From NCBI GenBank assembly GCA_021810815.1, contig JAJZHR010000020.1:1-13366 (forward strand): a stretch of DNA of 13,366 bases, written 5' to 3'. The notes below the pieces were generated by a model that was given only the letters and a program-made list of their open reading frames with translations, ran no database searches and was not told the DNA's origin. This document shows, piece after piece, positions 1 through 8,370 of the stretch. The translations under genes were made by a program, and so were the position numbers. The DNA comes from Acidobacteriota bacterium. GTDB taxonomy: Bacteria; Acidobacteriota; Terriglobia; Terriglobales; Acidobacteriaceae. Positions within the stretch are counted from its first letter, which is position 1. Each line of letters opens with the position of its first letter.

Positions 1-64
1 CGATGAGCGGATCGATGAGGCGCGCTCTCACGGAGCCGGTCCCCGCAAAGCGCAGACCAAGGAA

Positions 65-856
65 CTACGGGAGCGTCTTGAGCAGGAATTTGCGGTACTC
101 GACCTTCATGGGCGGCCCAACATGCACCTGCACGCCGATGAGCCCAGCGAACTTGCTGTTGGCCGCGTCGTCATCGATCACCTCGCTCATCACATGGCCA
201 TTCAGGATGTGGATCAGGACGTTGCCGCGCACAATCAGGTGGTACTGGTTCCAGTCGCCCGGCTTGATGAACGCCTTCAGTTCGTCCGATGCTCCCAGCG
301 AACCGATCACCGATGACGGCTTGCCGGGAGCGACATGGGTCATCTGGCCGCGCATGGCAAGGAAGGTGCGGCCGCGCTCCTCATAGTTCTGGCCGGTGTA
401 CTTGTTTGCTCCGTCGATGTCTGCCTGGTAGCCGCGCAGAAGATACCTGGTGCCCGGAATCTCGACGCTGCGGTAGTTGATGCCGCTGTTGCCGCGGTCG
501 CTGATGCGGTACTCCACGATCAGTTCGAAGTTGCCGGGTGCGCCGCCGCGCCAGATGAGGAAATTGTTCTGCTTGAGAAGCGTGGCTGGCGTTACTTCGC
601 CGACGATCTCTCCGTCCTGCACGCGCCAATAGGTGGGATCGGCCTCCCACTTGTCGAGCGTCCTGCCGTCGAAGATGGGCGTGAAGCCGCTCTCATCGTC
701 CGCCATCGGGGTGGGGTAGCTTTGCGGAGGCGGAGGCGGCGCCAGGGGGAAGGACTGCGCAGCAAGCGAGCGGCTGGCCAGAAGAGCGACGGAGACAACC
801 GCAAGCCCCGTCGTGCGGCGAAGAAACAGACGACCGAATTCCGAACCAAAACGCAT
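65..856 (-). CDS. Secreted DUF1080 (3-keto-disaccharide hydrolase-like) protein
   Basis: The product has 263 residues: an N-terminal signal and one DUF1080 domain (about 57-261). Family-typical stretches are FTPIFDGRTLDKW near 58-70, WRVQDGEIVGE near 77-87, and FELIVEYRISDRGNSG in the middle. DUF1080 is a concanavalin-like beta-sandwich; some members hydrolyse 3-keto-glycosides outside the cytoplasm. The substrate of this one is unknown. The N-terminus has a twin arginine (LFLRRTTGLAVV) before a hydrophobic stretch and a likely cleavage near LAAQ (31-34), so Tat or Sec export is plausible; a Pro-rich linker (PLAPPPPP) follows. The start at 856 is supported by GGAGG five bases upstream. A carboxylesterase gene lies upstream on the same strand. 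An in-frame TAG and a 32-codon signal-peptide-like ORF sit just 5' of it. The family call is firm; the activity is inferred. Confidence 0.88.
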   Translation of the reverse strand: MRFGSEFGRLFLRRTTGLAVVSVALLASRSLAAQSFPLAPPPPPQSYPTPMADDESGFTPIFDGRTLDKWEADPTYWRVQDGEIVGEVTPATLLKQNNFLIWRGGAPGNFELIVEYRISDRGNSGINYRSVEIPGTRYLLRGYQADIDGANKYTGQNYEERGRTFLAMRGQMTHVAPGKPSSVIGSLGASDELKAFIKPGDWNQYHLIVRGNVLIHILNGHVMSEVIDDDAANSKFAGLIGVQVHVGPPMKVEYRKFLLKTLP

Positions 857-886
857 CCGCGCCTCCAGAGTGAACCGTAAACCATG

Positions 887-985
887 CTACCGGAGAGCCT
901 GCTGCGCAGGTGCAGGAGTCTGCTGCGCCAGAGCAGGAAGAGAGAGAAAGAGCAGAGCTGCCGCAACCATCAAAGACTTGGCCAT
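887..985 (-). CDS. 32-codon signal-peptide-like mini-ORF upstream of the DUF1080 gene
   Basis: ATG at 985 opens a 32-codon frame ending in TAG at 887-889. The product is almost a textbook signal peptide: a Lys near the start, a hydrophobic core (VAAALLFLSLPALA), then AQQTPAPAQQ after a likely cleavage site. It is in the same reading frame as the DUF1080 gene, whose ATG lies ten codons after the TAG. No good Shine-Dalgarno precedes it. It could be a leader peptide, a fossil signal peptide left after a stop mutation, or an alternative N-terminus reached by readthrough. It is too short for family assignment. Confidence 0.35.
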   Translation of the reverse strand: MAKSLMVAAALLFLSLPALAQQTPAPAQQALR

Positions 986-1014
986 AGAAATTTAGCCGAA
1001 GGGCTCGAAAATGT

Positions 1015-1058
1015 TTCGGGTATGCCCTCTCGAGATTTCTCCAGGAGGCATACCCGAA
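1015..1058. terminator. Long hairpin between carboxylesterase and DUF1080 genes
   Basis: A perfect 12-bp stem (TTCGGGTATGCC paired with GGCATACCCGAA) encloses a 20-base loop that itself contains the palindrome TCTCGAGA. It begins 49 bases beyond the esterase stop codon. The minus-strand sequence after the stem has only a short T run (ACATTTTCG), so it is a weak candidate for an intrinsic terminator. An RNA-processing or regulatory stem, or a protein-binding dyad, is equally possible. Confidence 0.5.
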
Positions 1059-1060
1059 TT

Positions 1061-1113
1061 TCTTGCTTGTTCCGGACTTCTCTTGCTTGCTTGGCCCAGG
1101 CTTCTCTTACTTG
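1061..1113. repeat. Three degenerate about 20-bp tandem units over the esterase stop
   Basis: TCTTGCTTG occurs at 1061 and 1081, and TCTTACTTG at 1105. The units are 20 and 24 bases apart and also share TTCCGGAC/GCCCAGGC-like tails. The third unit contains the TAA stop of the carboxylesterase (1107-1109). It appears to be a small slippage-derived tandem repeat. Confidence 0.5.
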
Positions 1114-2735
1114 CTCCAGATGCGATCGAGCAGCAGGTCGCGCTGGCGGTTCTGGTCAGGTTCGGCTACGGGTTGCGGCTGCAGGTGGAGCACCTGCCAG
1201 CCCGTTGCCGCTGCGTAGACCGGCCACTTCGCCAGATCGCCCCCATTGGGGTCGCCGGTGCGCGCGAAGTTGGTCCAGTACTTCTGCATCTGCTGGCTCA
1301 ACGCGCGGTCCTCCGGCCTCCATGCGAAGCCGGGGAGCAGATCGAGGTTGCCGAAGACGTAGGGAATCTCGCTGGAGTGGTACGCTGCCAGACCGCCCGG
1401 ATGATTCGGGTCGGCGGGCGGCGCAAGGTCGAAGCGGTAGCGGTAGATGGGCTGCTTGCCCGTGGTGGCCTGCGCCTCGATCCACTTCCACGTCGAGAAG
1501 GCGATGAAGCGGTCGCCCGCAAGATCGGCGGCAGAGCGGACAGCCTGCGCATCGTCCGTCGCCGGGTAAGCCTTCAGTACCTCCTGCGCGTTCTCCGCGA
1601 ACTGCTTCTCTACCTCTGTCCGGAAGCTCGCGACAGTGGTCTTCGGAGCGACGCCGCCCTCGTCCCTGTTCCATCCCGCCAGCAGCGGAACATCGTTCTG
1701 CTTGCCTGCGGCAAAGATCGCCGGAACACTCTCCGGCAGCAGATATCCGTCCACGTCCGGCCAGAAGCGCACCGGTGACGATCCCGGCTCCGGCCGCTTG
1801 AACGCAGCCTCCATCAACTTCTGCGCAGGGATGGCGCGAAGCTGCTCCAGCTTGTCCGTGCCGAGCGATGCCTGGGCAAAGGCAGCGTCCTCCTGCTCGA
1901 TTTCCTTCAGCGGCATGTAGGTCAGGCCGGTCTTTGAGAATGCTCCGCCGCTCTCTCCAATCGCCCGCTGGAACAGCCCCCTGGCCAACGGAGATGCCAT
2001 CTGCGTGCTCACCGAAAACGATCCCGCGCTCTCTCCAAACAGCGTGACGTTCGAAGGGTCGCCGCCGAACGCAGCGATGTTGTCCTTCACCCATCGCAGC
2101 GCCGCCGTCTGGTCCATCAGACCGTAGTTCCCCGCTGCTCCCTGGTCCGACTCCTTCGCCAGCTCCGCGTCCGCGAAGAAGCCGAAGATGCCGAGGCGGT
2201 AATTCATCGACACCACCACCACTCCATTCTTCGCCAGGTTCGCTCCATCCTGCCGCGCCTCCGAGGTGCCGCCGGCGATGTATCCGCCGCCGTACACCCA
2301 CACCATCACCGGCAGCTTTGCGTTCTTGTCCGCCGCCGGGGTCCACACGTTCAGCGTCAGGCAGTCCTCGCTGGGGCCGGGGTCGCGGAAGACCATGTCA
2401 GCGTAAAGCTGCGGCTGCATGCAGTGCGATCCGAATTCCGTCGCCTGGCGAACGCCCTTCCACTTTGCTGCGGGCACCGGCGGCTTCCAGCGCAGCGGGC
2501 CCACTGGCGGCGCTGCGAAGGGGATGCCAAGAAAGGTGCGCACAGCGCCCTCTGCCTTGCCCTCGATTTTTCCCTGCTTTGTCTTGATGCGCAGGTTCTT
2601 GTCGTGTCCGGCGTCCGCCGCCGCAGACGGCAGCACACATGAGAGCGCCAGCCCAGCCACTAGGACAGTCGTCACTGCCGCAGAAAAGCGTCCTGGGGCA
2701 TTCTGCTTCAGAGCATTCAGAGCATTCAGATTCAT
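1107..2735 (-). CDS. Secreted type-B carboxylesterase (alpha/beta hydrolase)
   Basis: The product has 542 residues, usual for the COesterase family, and hydrolyses carboxylic esters by a Ser-Glu-His triad. The nucleophile is Ser236 in TLFGESAG, the acid is Glu359 in GWNRDEG, and the base is His453 in AYHSSEIPYVFG. The oxyanion-hole Gly run is WVYGGGY (147-152), and the family signature EDCLTLNVW is at 123-131. The C-terminal region keeps NFARTGDPN. Residues 1-41 form a signal peptide ending PSAAADA, so the enzyme is exported. The frame stays open 43 codons further upstream, but that part is Arg/Cys-rich and unlike the family. I start at the Met of MNLNALNALK, with GGAGGAA about 11 bases upstream. 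Its neighbour downstream on the same strand is the DUF1080 gene. The natural substrate (xenobiotic, acyl-sugar or feruloyl ester) cannot be read from the sequence. Confidence 0.92.
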   Translation of the reverse strand: MNLNALNALKQNAPGRFSAAVTTVLVAGLALSCVLPSAAADAGHDKNLRIKTKQGKIEGKAEGAVRTFLGIPFAAPPVGPLRWKPPVPAAKWKGVRQATEFGSHCMQPQLYADMVFRDPGPSEDCLTLNVWTPAADKNAKLPVMVWVYGGGYIAGGTSEARQDGANLAKNGVVVVSMNYRLGIFGFFADAELAKESDQGAAGNYGLMDQTAALRWVKDNIAAFGGDPSNVTLFGESAGSFSVSTQMASPLARGLFQRAIGESGGAFSKTGLTYMPLKEIEQEDAAFAQASLGTDKLEQLRAIPAQKLMEAAFKRPEPGSSPVRFWPDVDGYLLPESVPAIFAAGKQNDVPLLAGWNRDEGGVAPKTTVASFRTEVEKQFAENAQEVLKAYPATDDAQAVRSAADLAGDRFIAFSTWKWIEAQATTGKQPIYRYRFDLAPPADPNHPGGLAAYHSSEIPYVFGNLDLLPGFAWRPEDRALSQQMQKYWTNFARTGDPNGGDLAKWPVYAAATGWQVLHLQPQPVAEPDQNRQRDLLLDRIWSK

Positions 2736-3044
2736 ATCTCGTTGATTCCTCCGCCGATGCAGTGTACTCCACCGCTCCAGCACCACGCATTGAGGCCTGC
2801 TGGAGGCTACTTCCAGAGCCCCGAAACACCTGCGACTGGCGCAGCCCCTGGCAAGGGGTATCAAACAATGCTCGCGTCTCCCCTGAGGCTCAGAGAGGCT
2901 CGCGCGGCGGAGCTACAATGGGTGCGTGACGCCCCGGCAATCTCCTCGCGACAAGGCATTCCAACCTGGGAGCGGCAAGACAGCGGCAGCACTGGGACGG
3001 TACCGTCCGTAGCTTGCCGGCCCGGCAGCGAGGCCGCTTAAACC
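2736..3044. other. Divergent intergenic region (carboxylesterase / GGDEF)
   Basis: This 309-bp region holds no recognisable gene. It must carry the promoters of both divergent genes, but I see no pair of good -35/-10 boxes. It contains a 5-bp hairpin (CCCCTGGCAAGGGG, 2845-2858), an exact 14-bp palindrome (2995-3008) and a second dyad TGCCGG-C-CCGGCA (3015-3027) just before the GGDEF start. Confidence 0.6.
2995..3008. promoter_or_regulatory. Perfect 14-bp palindrome upstream of the GGDEF gene
   Basis: GGACGGTACCGTCC is self-complementary over all 14 bases and ends 36 bases before the GGDEF start codon. A perfect dyad at this place is a candidate operator or early-transcript hairpin. No matching regulator is known to me. 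Confidence 0.35.
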
Positions 3045-4157
3045 ATGGAGAGACGCAGACGCCTGGCTCAGGAACGGGGCGCGTTCGATGATATTCAGGT
3101 TGACCTGACGAACCTGATCTTCGACCGTCTGTTCACCACCACCCTCACCGGAACGCTCGGCCTTATTTTCGGCACCACCTTGATGGCGCATATCTATGGC
3201 GACCCGGTGATGTGGCTTCTGCTGTGGGTGGAGGTGGCAGTGTGCGGCGCGCGCATGGGCACCGTCCTCACCTACAAGCGGCGCGAGAGGCCCGAAATCT
3301 CAGTGCTGCAAGCCCGGCGATGGGAGACCGTCTACGGCATCGCGACCATCCTCTATGCGAGCCTGCTCGCTGCGGGCACAGCGCGCATCTTCTGGAGGCA
3401 TGACCCGGCAGGGGCCATGCTGTGCGCCGTGGGCTCGCTCTCGGTCTGCGCCGGCATTTCTTCCCGGCTGGGGCTTCGGCCATGGATCATGAAGACCAGC
3501 GGCATGATTCTGCTGGCGACGCTCAGTATCGCCTCCATCGCCTATGGGCAGATTCTGGTCGTGGTCGGCGGCGTGATGGTGGGCCTCTACTCGTTCACCT
3601 TCCTGGAGTCCGCCGACCGCAATTTCGCCGTGGTCGTCGAGCAGCTTCGCGGCAAGCATGCGTTGATCGAGCTTACCCAGCAGGATTCGCTCACCCTGCT
3701 GGCGAATCGGCGGCAGTTTCGCAGCCGACTTGCGGAAGCCTGCCACAGAAACATCCCTTTCGCCGTCCTTTTCCTGGATCTGGACGATTTCAAGACGGTG
3801 AACGATTCGCTGGGCCATGCCGCCGGCGACGAGTTGCTGCGCCAGGTGGCCGGACGCCTGCGCGCCGTCATGCGCGAGTCCGATCTGCTGGCGCGGATGG
3901 GCGGCGACGAGTTCGCCATCCTGCAATCACCCGCTGCCAGCGAGACAGACGCGGAATCTTTGGCTGAGCGGATCAACGAGCGCATCGCAGCTCCCTTCCG
4001 GATTCTGGGCCATCAGGCCAGCATCGGCGTCAGCATCGGGATTCACCTGTCCAGCGGCAGAGGGCAGGATCCGGACACTCTGCTCAACAAGGCCGATAGC
4101 GCACTGTATTTCGTCAAAGCCCACGGCAAGGGCGGCTTCCAACTGGCCATGGACTAG
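3045..4157 (+). CDS. Membrane-bound GGDEF diguanylate cyclase
   Basis: The product has 370 residues and makes cyclic di-GMP from two GTP at the inner membrane. Residues about 30-188 carry five or six hydrophobic segments (around 30-50, 55-75, 95-114, 122-140, 150-168 and 170-188), an unclassified sensor region. The C-terminal GGDEF domain (about 208-370) is complete: DSLTLLANRRQF (214-225), metal-binding Asp in FLDLDDFKTVND (243-254), LGHAAGDELL, and the active-site loop RMGGDEF (284-290). RESD (277-280) lies exactly five residues before the GGDEF loop, which is the RxxD inhibitory site, so product feedback is expected. No EAL or HD-GYP domain is attached. The start has only a weak GAGG upstream. 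It is transcribed convergently with the TonB receptor. Confidence 0.92.
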   Translation: MERRRRLAQERGAFDDIQVDLTNLIFDRLFTTTLTGTLGLIFGTTLMAHIYGDPVMWLLLWVEVAVCGARMGTVLTYKRRERPEISVLQARRWETVYGIATILYASLLAAGTARIFWRHDPAGAMLCAVGSLSVCAGISSRLGLRPWIMKTSGMILLATLSIASIAYGQILVVVGGVMVGLYSFTFLESADRNFAVVVEQLRGKHALIELTQQDSLTLLANRRQFRSRLAEACHRNIPFAVLFLDLDDFKTVNDSLGHAAGDELLRQVAGRLRAVMRESDLLARMGGDEFAILQSPAASETDAESLAERINERIAAPFRILGHQASIGVSIGIHLSSGRGQDPDTLLNKADSALYFVKAHGKGGFQLAMD

Positions 4158-4167
4158 GGCAGCTCGC

Positions 4168-4207
4168 ATCAAGGGCGCTTTGAACGAATCAAGCGCGCTT
4201 TGAAGGA
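4168..4207. repeat. Two 20-bp tandem repeats just after the GGDEF stop
   Basis: Unit one (4168-4187, ATCAAGGGCGCTTTGAACGA) is followed directly by unit two (4188-4207, ATCAAGCGCGCTTTGAAGGA), with 18 of 20 bases identical. Each unit is itself a rough dyad (TCAAG...CTTTGA). The array starts 10 bases after the stop codon and is followed by a cluster of hairpins. Confidence 0.65.
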
Positions 4208-4285
4208 GATGGGCTTGGGCCCATCCATCAATACTGCAAAGACTGCGCAAGATCTCCTTCAGGAGCGAACACGCCAACGCTCCTG
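4202..4285. other. Overlapping hairpins in the convergent 3' region
   Basis: Three stems compete or nest here. GAAGGAGAT (4202-4210) pairs perfectly with ATCTCCTTC (4252-4260). GATGGGC-TTGG-GCCCATC (4208-4225) is a 7-bp hairpin. CAGGAGCG (4260-4267) pairs with CGCTCCTG (4278-4285). Some share bases, so they cannot all form together. None has a following U tract. They probably protect the 3' end of the GGDEF transcript or arrest the polymerase. Confidence 0.5.
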
Positions 4286-4328
4286 AGCGCGCTGGCGGAA
4301 TCCATCGACGCACGCCTGCGACGATGCA

Positions 4329-4378
4329 GGCAAAAAGGGCCGCGATCCGCATCTCTGCGGGGTCGCGGCCCTTTTGCC
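4329..4378. terminator. Strong bidirectional intrinsic terminator
   Basis: AAAAGGGCCGCGA (4333-4345) pairs with TCGCGGCCCTTTT (4363-4375) over 13 bp, and an inner CCGC/GCGG stem closes a 6-base loop. The A run on one side and T run on the other give a U tract in both directions. It sits between the convergent GGDEF and TonB-receptor genes and fits termination of both. Confidence 0.85.
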
Positions 4379-4393
4379 ATTGCTGGAACAGCG

Positions 4394-4427
4394 CCTTCTG
4401 GCGGCCCGGGAAAGCGTCGCCAGAAGG
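4394..4427. terminator. 10-bp hairpin just beyond the TonB receptor stop
   Basis: CCTTCTGGCG (4394-4403) pairs perfectly with CGCCAGAAGG (4418-4427) around a 14-base loop. It begins 14 bases after the receptor's last codon on the minus strand. There is no U tract, so it probably stabilises the mRNA 3' end ahead of the terminator at 4329-4378. Confidence 0.5.
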
Positions 4428-4441
4428 GTTGGATGGAGCAG

Positions 4442-7400
4442 CTAGAAGTTGATCCTGCCCGCCAGTTGGATGTCCCGCGAGTTGTTCGATTGGCCGCTGA
4501 TCTGGCCAAAGTTGCTCGAGTCCATGTTGGTGGAGCTGATGCCGAACAGCACTTTGTTGGTCAGGTTGTACACCGACGCGTCCAGCAGCAGATTCACATT
4601 GTCGTGAATGTTGATCGTCCGCTTCAGGCTCATGTCGATGTCGTAGCTGCCCGGCCCGCGCAGGCCAAACGCCCCAGTGCGCGGAATGGTGCCGAACGTG
4701 TAGGGAGCAGCGTCCGTGAAGGCCGTGGCATCGATGTAAGACGGCGAAGCCAGACCCGCCAGCGCCGCCTTTCCATAGCTGCCATTGATGCGCGCGCCTT
4801 TGGCGGCCGGGTTGTAGTTCGGCATGCACGTGCCACCGAACGGAGTGTTGCACGCCGAGGACGTGATAGCGAGCGGGTTGCCGGAGCGGTAGGTATAAAT
4901 ACCGGAGACCAGCCAGTTGCTCGCCAGAGCGCGAACCACAGAGTTTCCGGCGCCGAATTCGTGCCCCCTGCCGAACGGCAGGTTGTACACCGAGGTGATG
5001 TTGAGCGCCTGGGGCGTGTCGGCAGTTCCGCGCGCATGCTCAATGCTGTTGGGCAGGTAGCCGCTGCGGAAGGTGCCTCCGTCGTCGTACTCATGCGAGT
5101 AGGTGTAGTTCAACATGAACTGCAGGCCGCGCGACATGCGCTGGTTCAACGACATCTGGAAGGCGTTGTAGGTGGAATTGACGATGTTGCCATAGGTGTC
5201 GCCCACTCCGTTGTACTGCGGGAAGGGACGCAGCATCTGCCCGATCGTTCCGGAGAAGGTGGAGTAAGGCAGCTTCACGTTGGGGTTGATGGCCTGCGCA
5301 GCCGCAACGTTGGCTGTGGTCGCCTTCGCGGTGAGCAGGCTACCCAGGTTGTAGAAGCTGGGGTCCACCTGGTCGTTGTAGATGCCGCGGGCGCCGCTCC
5401 CGCCGGTAGGCAGGAAGTGTCCCTGGCTGCCAACGTAGTTCAGGCTCACGGTCAGGTTGTTGCTCAGCTCCCGCTCCACGCCGATGTTCCAGTTGATGGC
5501 GTAGGGCGCGCGCGCTCCGATAATCGGATCGCCATAGCTGACCGACGCCGCAGAGGTGTTCACCAGCGTGGAGAAGCCGGTGCCGTATGCGGAGTTGATG
5601 AACGGAGGAGCCTGATAGGCCGGGAATCCATCGTCCAGCGCAAACGCCGCGATACCGCTGTTGCTGGAGCTCTTCGGGTTCGGGCTGGCAGAGTAGCCAA
5701 GCTGCCCCGTGCCAAGCCGCGTGGCATTGGAGATTCCCGTTCCGTGCGTATAGCTGATGGCATAGCCGCCGCGCAGGACAGTCTTGTCATTTACGGAGTA
5801 GGCTGCGCCGATGCGCGGGCCGAAGTTCTTGTACCAGTTGTGCACCGGTGTGCTGCAGTTGCAGCCGTAGGGGCCGCTGCCTGCGAACTGCAACGCTCCC
5901 GGGTTGCCCGTGATGGGATTGGTCATGGTCGGGTTCAGGAACGAGAAGCGGTTCTGAACCTCTGTGAAGGAGGGGAAGTAGTCCCAGCGCATACCCAGGT
6001 TCAGGGTCAGCTTGGGGGTCACCACGTAATCGTCCTGCGCGTATGCGGAGAAAGGACGGATGCGCGCTCCGGTCGTCAGCACAGCATTCTGCACCAGCTT
6101 GGACTGGTCCACCTGGCCCAGAAGGAAGCTGGCAAACGAGTCGCCCGTCTTCGTGAGCAGCTTGCCGCCGGAGTAGCCGGCAGTCTCAGCATTGCTGTAG
6201 TCCAGCTCCAGCGGAGCCGTGCCCGTCAGGTAAGCCGTGTTGTTGTCCTCCAGCCACTGCTGGATCGCGCCGAAGGTGAAGGAGTGCTTGCCGCGAACGT
6301 ACTGCACGTTGTCCAGCAGATCATAGGTGTTCGTCGTCTCGGTGTACGCCTTGCCGCCGCCCCATGTCGTGATCGCGTTCTCGCCGCCGAACTTGGTCGT
6401 CGGGAAGGAGTCCGCCACCTGGCCCGCAGGCAGTCCGGCGACTCCAGCAGACGAGACGACGCCGTAGGCTGTGTTGTATCCGGGGTTGCCCACCAGGTCG
6501 TAGTAGCGGATGAAGCCCAGCTTGAACTGGTTCACAAGATGGGTGGTGGGGACATAGGTGTGCTCGAAGATGAAGGTCTTCGTCTTCGGCGTGTAGAACT
6601 GGCCATCGGTGTAGGGCAACGGAATCTGGCTGCCCTTGCTCAGGTAGCCAAGTACGCCGCTCTTGCTCGCCGCGAAGATCGCCGAGATGCGCTGCTTGCT
6701 GGTGAGCACCGCATCCACCTTGTCCGTCGTGTTCCAACTGAACGTGTTCGTGGGAATCTGGCCCAGGTAGTTGTTGGTCAGCGATCCATTGGTGGGCTTC
6801 GGCATGAACTGGAGCAGCGCCTTCTCCGCCGGGCCGATGCGCGCCGGATCAAAGCTGTTGGTCACTCCGTTGAAGCTGGCCTGTTGGCGGGTGCAGTCCT
6901 TGCCGCCGGTGCAGACCGTGGTGGCAGGGTCGTAGATAGGCTGGCTGGATGGCAGGTCGCTGAAGTCGCCTGTCCGCTCCTGCATTGTGGGCACCGTGTA
7001 GTAGCCCGGATTGCCCGCCTTGTTGTAGCGGAACCCATCATAAGCGCCGAAGAAGAACACGCGATTCTTCAGGATCGGCGCTCCCAGGCGGATGCCGTAC
7101 TCGTTCTGGTGCTCCACGGGCTTGGTCGCCTTGCCTGTGGCGGGATTGATGACCGCAGGTGCTCCCCATCCCCAGGTGTCCAGAGCCGTGTTGCGGAAGT
7201 ACTCGAAAATCGATCCATGGATGGTGTTGGTGCCGGACTTGACGACATAGTTCTGCACGCCGGCGCCCTGGTACTCCACGGGAGCCGTGCTGGTCAGCAC
7301 CTGGAACTGGTCCACCGCCTCCACCGAAATGGCCGAGGACACGTTGCGCGGATCGCCCTGGATGGAGATGCGCGTGATCGGCACACCGTCCACATAGATC

Positions 7401-8044
7401 TCGTCCAGACGCCCCTGGCTGCCCGTTCCGTTGAACACGCCCGACGCTCCGGACTTGCTCGCCTGTGTCACTCCGGGCATCAGGTAGACAAACGCCGTCG
7501 GGTCGCGAGGTCCGCCATTCATCTGCAGCGGCAACGAGGTGTAAGCCTCGTTCTCAAGCGTTCCGCCAAGCGTCGCGCTCGCAGTATCAAGCTGCGGAGG
7601 CGCACTGGTCACCGTCATCGTCTCCGAGGCCGTGCCCACAGAGAGCGTCAGGTTCAAGCCCACCACCTGCAGAGCGTCCACGGATACCTTGTCCTGCGTC
7701 AGGGTCTTGAAGCCCTTCGCCTCGACCGTAACCGAGTAGATTCCCGGAGGAACTGGAGAGAGCACGTAATATCCACTGGAGGTTGTCGTCCGGACGGTTT
7801 TGACACCGGTCGACAGTTCGGTGCCGGTCACCGTTGCACCCGCAACCACCGCTCCCGTTGAATCGGTCACCGTGCCGTTGATGGAACCCTGCCCACCAAC
7901 CTGAGCCTGCGAGTTGTTCGGCATGGCAATCGCCAACACCGCCAGCAGCAGGGCCGCCAGCACCTTGCCAAAATAATTCCTGCTGCGCTGAGCGCCTGCG
8001 ATTGCAGACTGCGTCGCGCACCCATCCTTGAGAAGAAGCTTCAT
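4442..8044 (-). CDS. Oar-like TonB-dependent outer-membrane receptor
   Basis: The product has 1200 residues, typical of the large Oar-type receptors abundant in Acidobacteriota. A signal peptide (hydrophobic 29-41, cleavage near SQAQ 45-48) is followed by a carboxypeptidase-regulatory-like beta-sandwich (about 52-145: INGTVTDSTGAVVAGATV, then GYYVLSPVPPGIYSVTV). The plug domain is at about 165-285, with YVDGVP, then VEYQGAGVQNYVVKSGTN and HGSIFEYFRN. The rest is a long beta-barrel (e.g. SAYAQDDYVVTPKLTLNLGMRWDY cut here to its theme: barrel strands), ending in Asn-Phe, the C-terminal aromatic expected for BAM insertion. It should import a bulky ligand with TonB-ExbBD energy. GGAGG nine bases before ATG 8044 supports the start. 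It is divergent from a pectinesterase, so pectin oligosaccharide uptake is plausible but unproven. No SusD partner is visible. Confidence 0.93.
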   Translation of the reverse strand: MKLLLKDGCATQSAIAGAQRSRNYFGKVLAALLLAVLAIAMPNNSQAQVGGQGSINGTVTDSTGAVVAGATVTGTELSTGVKTVRTTTSSGYYVLSPVPPGIYSVTVEAKGFKTLTQDKVSVDALQVVGLNLTLSVGTASETMTVTSAPPQLDTASATLGGTLENEAYTSLPLQMNGGPRDPTAFVYLMPGVTQASKSGASGVFNGTGSQGRLDEIYVDGVPITRISIQGDPRNVSSAISVEAVDQFQVLTSTAPVEYQGAGVQNYVVKSGTNTIHGSIFEYFRNTALDTWGWGAPAVINPATGKATKPVEHQNEYGIRLGAPILKNRVFFFGAYDGFRYNKAGNPGYYTVPTMQERTGDFSDLPSSQPIYDPATTVCTGGKDCTRQQASFNGVTNSFDPARIGPAEKALLQFMPKPTNGSLTNNYLGQIPTNTFSWNTTDKVDAVLTSKQRISAIFAASKSGVLGYLSKGSQIPLPYTDGQFYTPKTKTFIFEHTYVPTTHLVNQFKLGFIRYYDLVGNPGYNTAYGVVSSAGVAGLPAGQVADSFPTTKFGGENAITTWGGGKAYTETTNTYDLLDNVQYVRGKHSFTFGAIQQWLEDNNTAYLTGTAPLELDYSNAETAGYSGGKLLTKTGDSFASFLLGQVDQSKLVQNAVLTTGARIRPFSAYAQDDYVVTPKLTLNLGMRWDYFPSFTEVQNRFSFLNPTMTNPITGNPGALQFAGSGPYGCNCSTPVHNWYKNFGPRIGAAYSVNDKTVLRGGYAISYTHGTGISNATRLGTGQLGYSASPNPKSSSNSGIAAFALDDGFPAYQAPPFINSAYGTGFSTLVNTSAASVSYGDPIIGARAPYAINWNIGVERELSNNLTVSLNYVGSQGHFLPTGGSGARGIYNDQVDPSFYNLGSLLTAKATTANVAAAQAINPNVKLPYSTFSGTIGQMLRPFPQYNGVGDTYGNIVNSTYNAFQMSLNQRMSRGLQFMLNYTYSHEYDDGGTFRSGYLPNSIEHARGTADTPQALNITSVYNLPFGRGHEFGAGNSVVRALASNWLVSGIYTYRSGNPLAITSSACNTPFGGTCMPNYNPAAKGARINGSYGKAALAGLASPSYIDATAFTDAAPYTFGTIPRTGAFGLRGPGSYDIDMSLKRTINIHDNVNLLLDASVYNLTNKVLFGISSTNMDSSNFGQISGQSNNSRDIQLAGRINF

Positions 8045-8370
8045 GCTCGATTGCCTCCAAAATTGCTGCTGCCGGCTCGACCCGGCGCTGTTCCTGCTGC
8101 CCTGTTTCTTTCGCGGCGCGCTCTAAACCAGCGTGTCCGCACTTTGCCCGAGGCTCAGACCGAGGAGGATGATCTCTTCTCCCGGTTTTGAGCGCCAAGG
8201 TCAGACCACTTTTAGTCCGTCTGCAAGTCTCATCAACCAAAGAGGGACTGTCAAGGGGTCCGTGCAGATTATTTTCAAGCATGCCTCCTTCAGCGTCGGA
8301 CCACCGGACGCAGAGCAAGCACGCCTCCGCATATCAGGAGCAAAGTGTTGAGCTAGAAAGGAGTTTGCGG

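Noticed and set aside
1156..2346. A 396-codon minus-strand frame overlapping the carboxylesterase
   Set aside because: It is another frame of the same DNA, Gly/Arg-rich, with no ribosome site or family resemblance. The esterase frame has the full catalytic triad.
4433..7861. A 1142-codon open frame on the plus strand opposite the TonB receptor
   Set aside because: The translation is Arg/Val/Ala/His-rich with no domains. It is the expected antisense shadow of a GC-rich gene with strong third-position bias; the minus-strand protein has clear receptor domains.
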